Origin: Gp7-AA10 sp035516895
GTDB lineage: Bacteria > Acidobacteriota > Thermoanaerobaculia > Gp7-AA8
Direction of reading: 5' to 3'
NCBI GenBank assembly: GCA_035516895.1
Contig: DATIZY010000242.1
Location: forward strand, 1 to 5,919
DNA: 5,919 nt
Shown here: positions 5,200-5,919 of the stretch, piece after piece
How positions within the stretch are numbered: position 1 is the first letter of the stretch
Layout of the letters: the number at the start of each line of letters is the position of its first letter
The notes under the pieces: generated by a model
Databases searched by the model: none
What the model saw: only the letters and a program-made list of their open reading frames with translations
What the model was told of the DNA's origin: nothing
Made by a program: the position numbers and the translations under genes

Positions 5200-5335
5200 A
5201 CTTGTTAGTGGTTCGTTTGCTTTCACTTCCGGCCTCTTTCTTCAGGTGCTTGACCACCTTCGGATGGAACAGGTGCTTGACCGCTTCTTCCGTGGTCATT
5301 TCCTTCGGATGCTTCTTCGGTTTACGTGCTGGCAT
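5198..5335 (-). CDS. Small basic protein divergent from the transposase, function unknown
   Basis: A 45-residue protein with 13 Lys/Arg and 4 His against 5 acidic residues (net about +8). It has a basic N-terminus (ARKPKKHPKE), a central predicted helical part (MTTEEAVKHLFHPKVVKHLKKEA) and a polar tail (ESKRTTNK). It has no cysteine, membrane segment or signal peptide. The start at 5335 is supported by AGGAG (5348-5344 on the minus strand) 8 nt upstream; the frame stays open to 5506 inside the transposase, but that part is shadow. I recall similar short H-P-K-x-MTT-x-EA...HLFHP proteins annotated as hypothetical in environmental bacteria, without known function. It may be a passenger or regulator of the IS, or a host gene next to which the IS landed. 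A nucleic-acid-binding role is only a guess from charge. Confidence 0.68.
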   Translation of the reverse strand: MPARKPKKHPKEMTTEEAVKHLFHPKVVKHLKKEAGSESKRTTNK

Positions 5336-5338
5336 GTA

Positions 5339-5348
5339 GAGGACTCCT
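5339..5348. promoter_or_regulatory. Shared near-palindromic Shine-Dalgarno region for two divergent genes
   Basis: In the 13 bp between the divergent starts (5336-5348), AGGACTCCT (5340-5348) is palindromic except for its centre. On the minus strand it supplies AGGAG for the small gene (8-nt spacing). On the plus strand AGAGG (5338-5342) lies 6 nt before the transposase ATG. It therefore supports both chosen starts. Confidence 0.7.
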
Positions 5349-5919
5349 ATGGGCAACGCAAAGCAAATCAAGATGGACATGAACCTTCCGAAGCTGATCG
5401 AGGACTTCGGCACGAACGAACGATGCCGGACGTACCTTGAGATGCTTCGCTGGCAGAACGGCCCGCAGTGCCCGCGCTGCGAATCCGGCAAGGTATCTCC
5501 GATCAAAGATCGCCCGCAGTATGACTGTGATGCGTGCCATTACCAGTTCAGCGTTACCACAGGAACCGTTCTCCACGACACGCACCTTCCGCTGTGGAAG
5601 TGGTTCGCCGCGACGTACATGATGATCGAAGCGAAGAAAGGCGTCAGCGCGAATCAACTCAAGCGCACGCTGAGCGTGAGCTACAAAACGGCGTGGTATC
5701 TCTGCCATCGCATCCGTAAAGCGATGGAGTCCGTGAACGCGGCTCCGCTCACCGGTACGGTCGAAGTTGATGAGACGTATGTCGGCGGAAAGCTGCGGCA
5801 CGTCGTTCACACCAACGGCATCGAAGGCGCGTGGTCGCTGTTCAAACGTTCCGTTGTCGGTTCGTACCATCAGGTTTCGAAGAAGCATCTTGACCGCTAT
5901 CTCGACGAATTCCAGTTCC
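5349..5919 (+). CDS. IS1595-family (ISXO2-like) transposase, internally deleted, 3' end outside window
   Basis: 190 codons are open to the right edge. Residues ~10-35 are the usual N-terminus (MNLPKLIEDFGTNERCRTYL). C41-x2-C44 and C60-x2-C63 form the zinc ribbon (CPRC, CDAC). Residues ~64-130 are the conserved helical region (YQFSVTTGTVLHDTHLPLWKW; KKGVSANQLKRTL; SYKTAWYLCHRIR). VEVDETYVGGK (138-148) holds the first catalytic Asp, D141. Normally some 80-95 residues follow, including a TD motif with the second catalytic Asp, before the HTN..E..WSL.KR block. Here that block (HTNGIEGAWSLFKRSVVGSYH) begins at residue 154, only five residues after VGGK. The frame is intact, so this looks like an in-frame internal deletion that removes D2; the product is probably not an active transposase. 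The start at 5349 follows an AGAGG Shine-Dalgarno 6 nt upstream. Confidence 0.9.
   Translation, partial: MGNAKQIKMDMNLPKLIEDFGTNERCRTYLEMLRWQNGPQCPRCESGKVSPIKDRPQYDCDACHYQFSVTTGTVLHDTHLPLWKWFAATYMMIEAKKGVSANQLKRTLSVSYKTAWYLCHRIRKAMESVNAAPLTGTVEVDETYVGGKLRHVVHTNGIEGAWSLFKRSVVGSYHQVSKKHLDRYLDEFQF

Larger units (their letters stand above)
5157..5919 (+). mobile_element. Left part of an IS1595/ISXO2-type insertion sequence (boundary approximate)
   Basis: The transposase at 5349 and the small divergent gene at 5198-5335 form a compact cassette that is visibly less GC-rich than the peptidase gene. The left boundary is put just after the last intergenic repeat (B2 ends at 5156), because unique sequence (GATTATCTACTTGACAC...) starts there. 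I could not recognise a terminal inverted repeat or target duplication, and the right end is outside the window. Confidence 0.5.

Noticed and set aside
5322..5888. 188-codon minus-strand open frame opposite the transposase
   Set aside because: It overlaps a clear IS1595-type transposase with zinc ribbon and conserved blocks and shows no motif of its own.

Overview
The window is high-GC bacterial chromosome, strongly G/C at third codon positions. It most resembles an Acidobacteriota-type soil or sediment bacterium. That placement is an inference from three things: a large secreted M28 peptidase fused to a TolB-like propeller, short hairpin repeats of the GTGTAGGG type, and a CTCTGTG/CTCCGTGG dispersed repeat between genes. 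No rRNA or other phylogenetic marker is present to confirm it.

Layout. Positions 1-1756 are a leftward block: a YCII/DGPF-domain protein (1403-1756), then an ECF42-type sigma factor with a C-terminal TPR-like extension (180-1406) whose start overlaps the DGPF stop by ATGA, then after 88 bp the first 30 codons of a deoxyhypusine synthase-like gene running off the left edge. A TGTCGA-N17-CGTC element upstream of the DGPF gene matches the promoter signature reported for ECF42 sigma factors, so the pair looks autoregulated. Positions 1757-2012 are a divergent intergenic region with three GC-rich hairpin units, two of which keep flanks and loop but differ in stem sequence by compensatory changes, and a CTCTGTG-type repeat ending about 15 bp before the next gene. 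Positions 2013-4760 encode a 915-residue exported metallopeptidase: M28 catalytic domain with PA insert, PDZ domain, six-bladed propeller.

Positions 4761-5197 carry no gene but are highly structured. A heptamer array (23 exact units differing only at the first base, then six decayed units in phase) starts on the base after the peptidase stop codon. It is followed by a small module, seven heptamers in opposite orientation, and a second expanded copy of the module.

Positions from about 5157 to the right edge are the left part of an IS1595/ISXO2-type element. A 45-codon basic small protein (5198-5335, minus) is divergent from a transposase (5349 to edge, plus). Their starts are 13 bp apart and share a near-palindromic Shine-Dalgarno sequence. 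The transposase promoter lies beyond the small gene, so the transposase leader would be antisense to it. The transposase has lost in frame the segment that carries the second catalytic Asp, so it is probably inactive.

The genes do not form one pathway. The sigma/DGPF pair is a regulatory unit, the peptidase stands alone, and the right third is repeat- and IS-shaped. The least explained part is the heptamer array with its inverted partner and the compact divergent IS cassette beside it.
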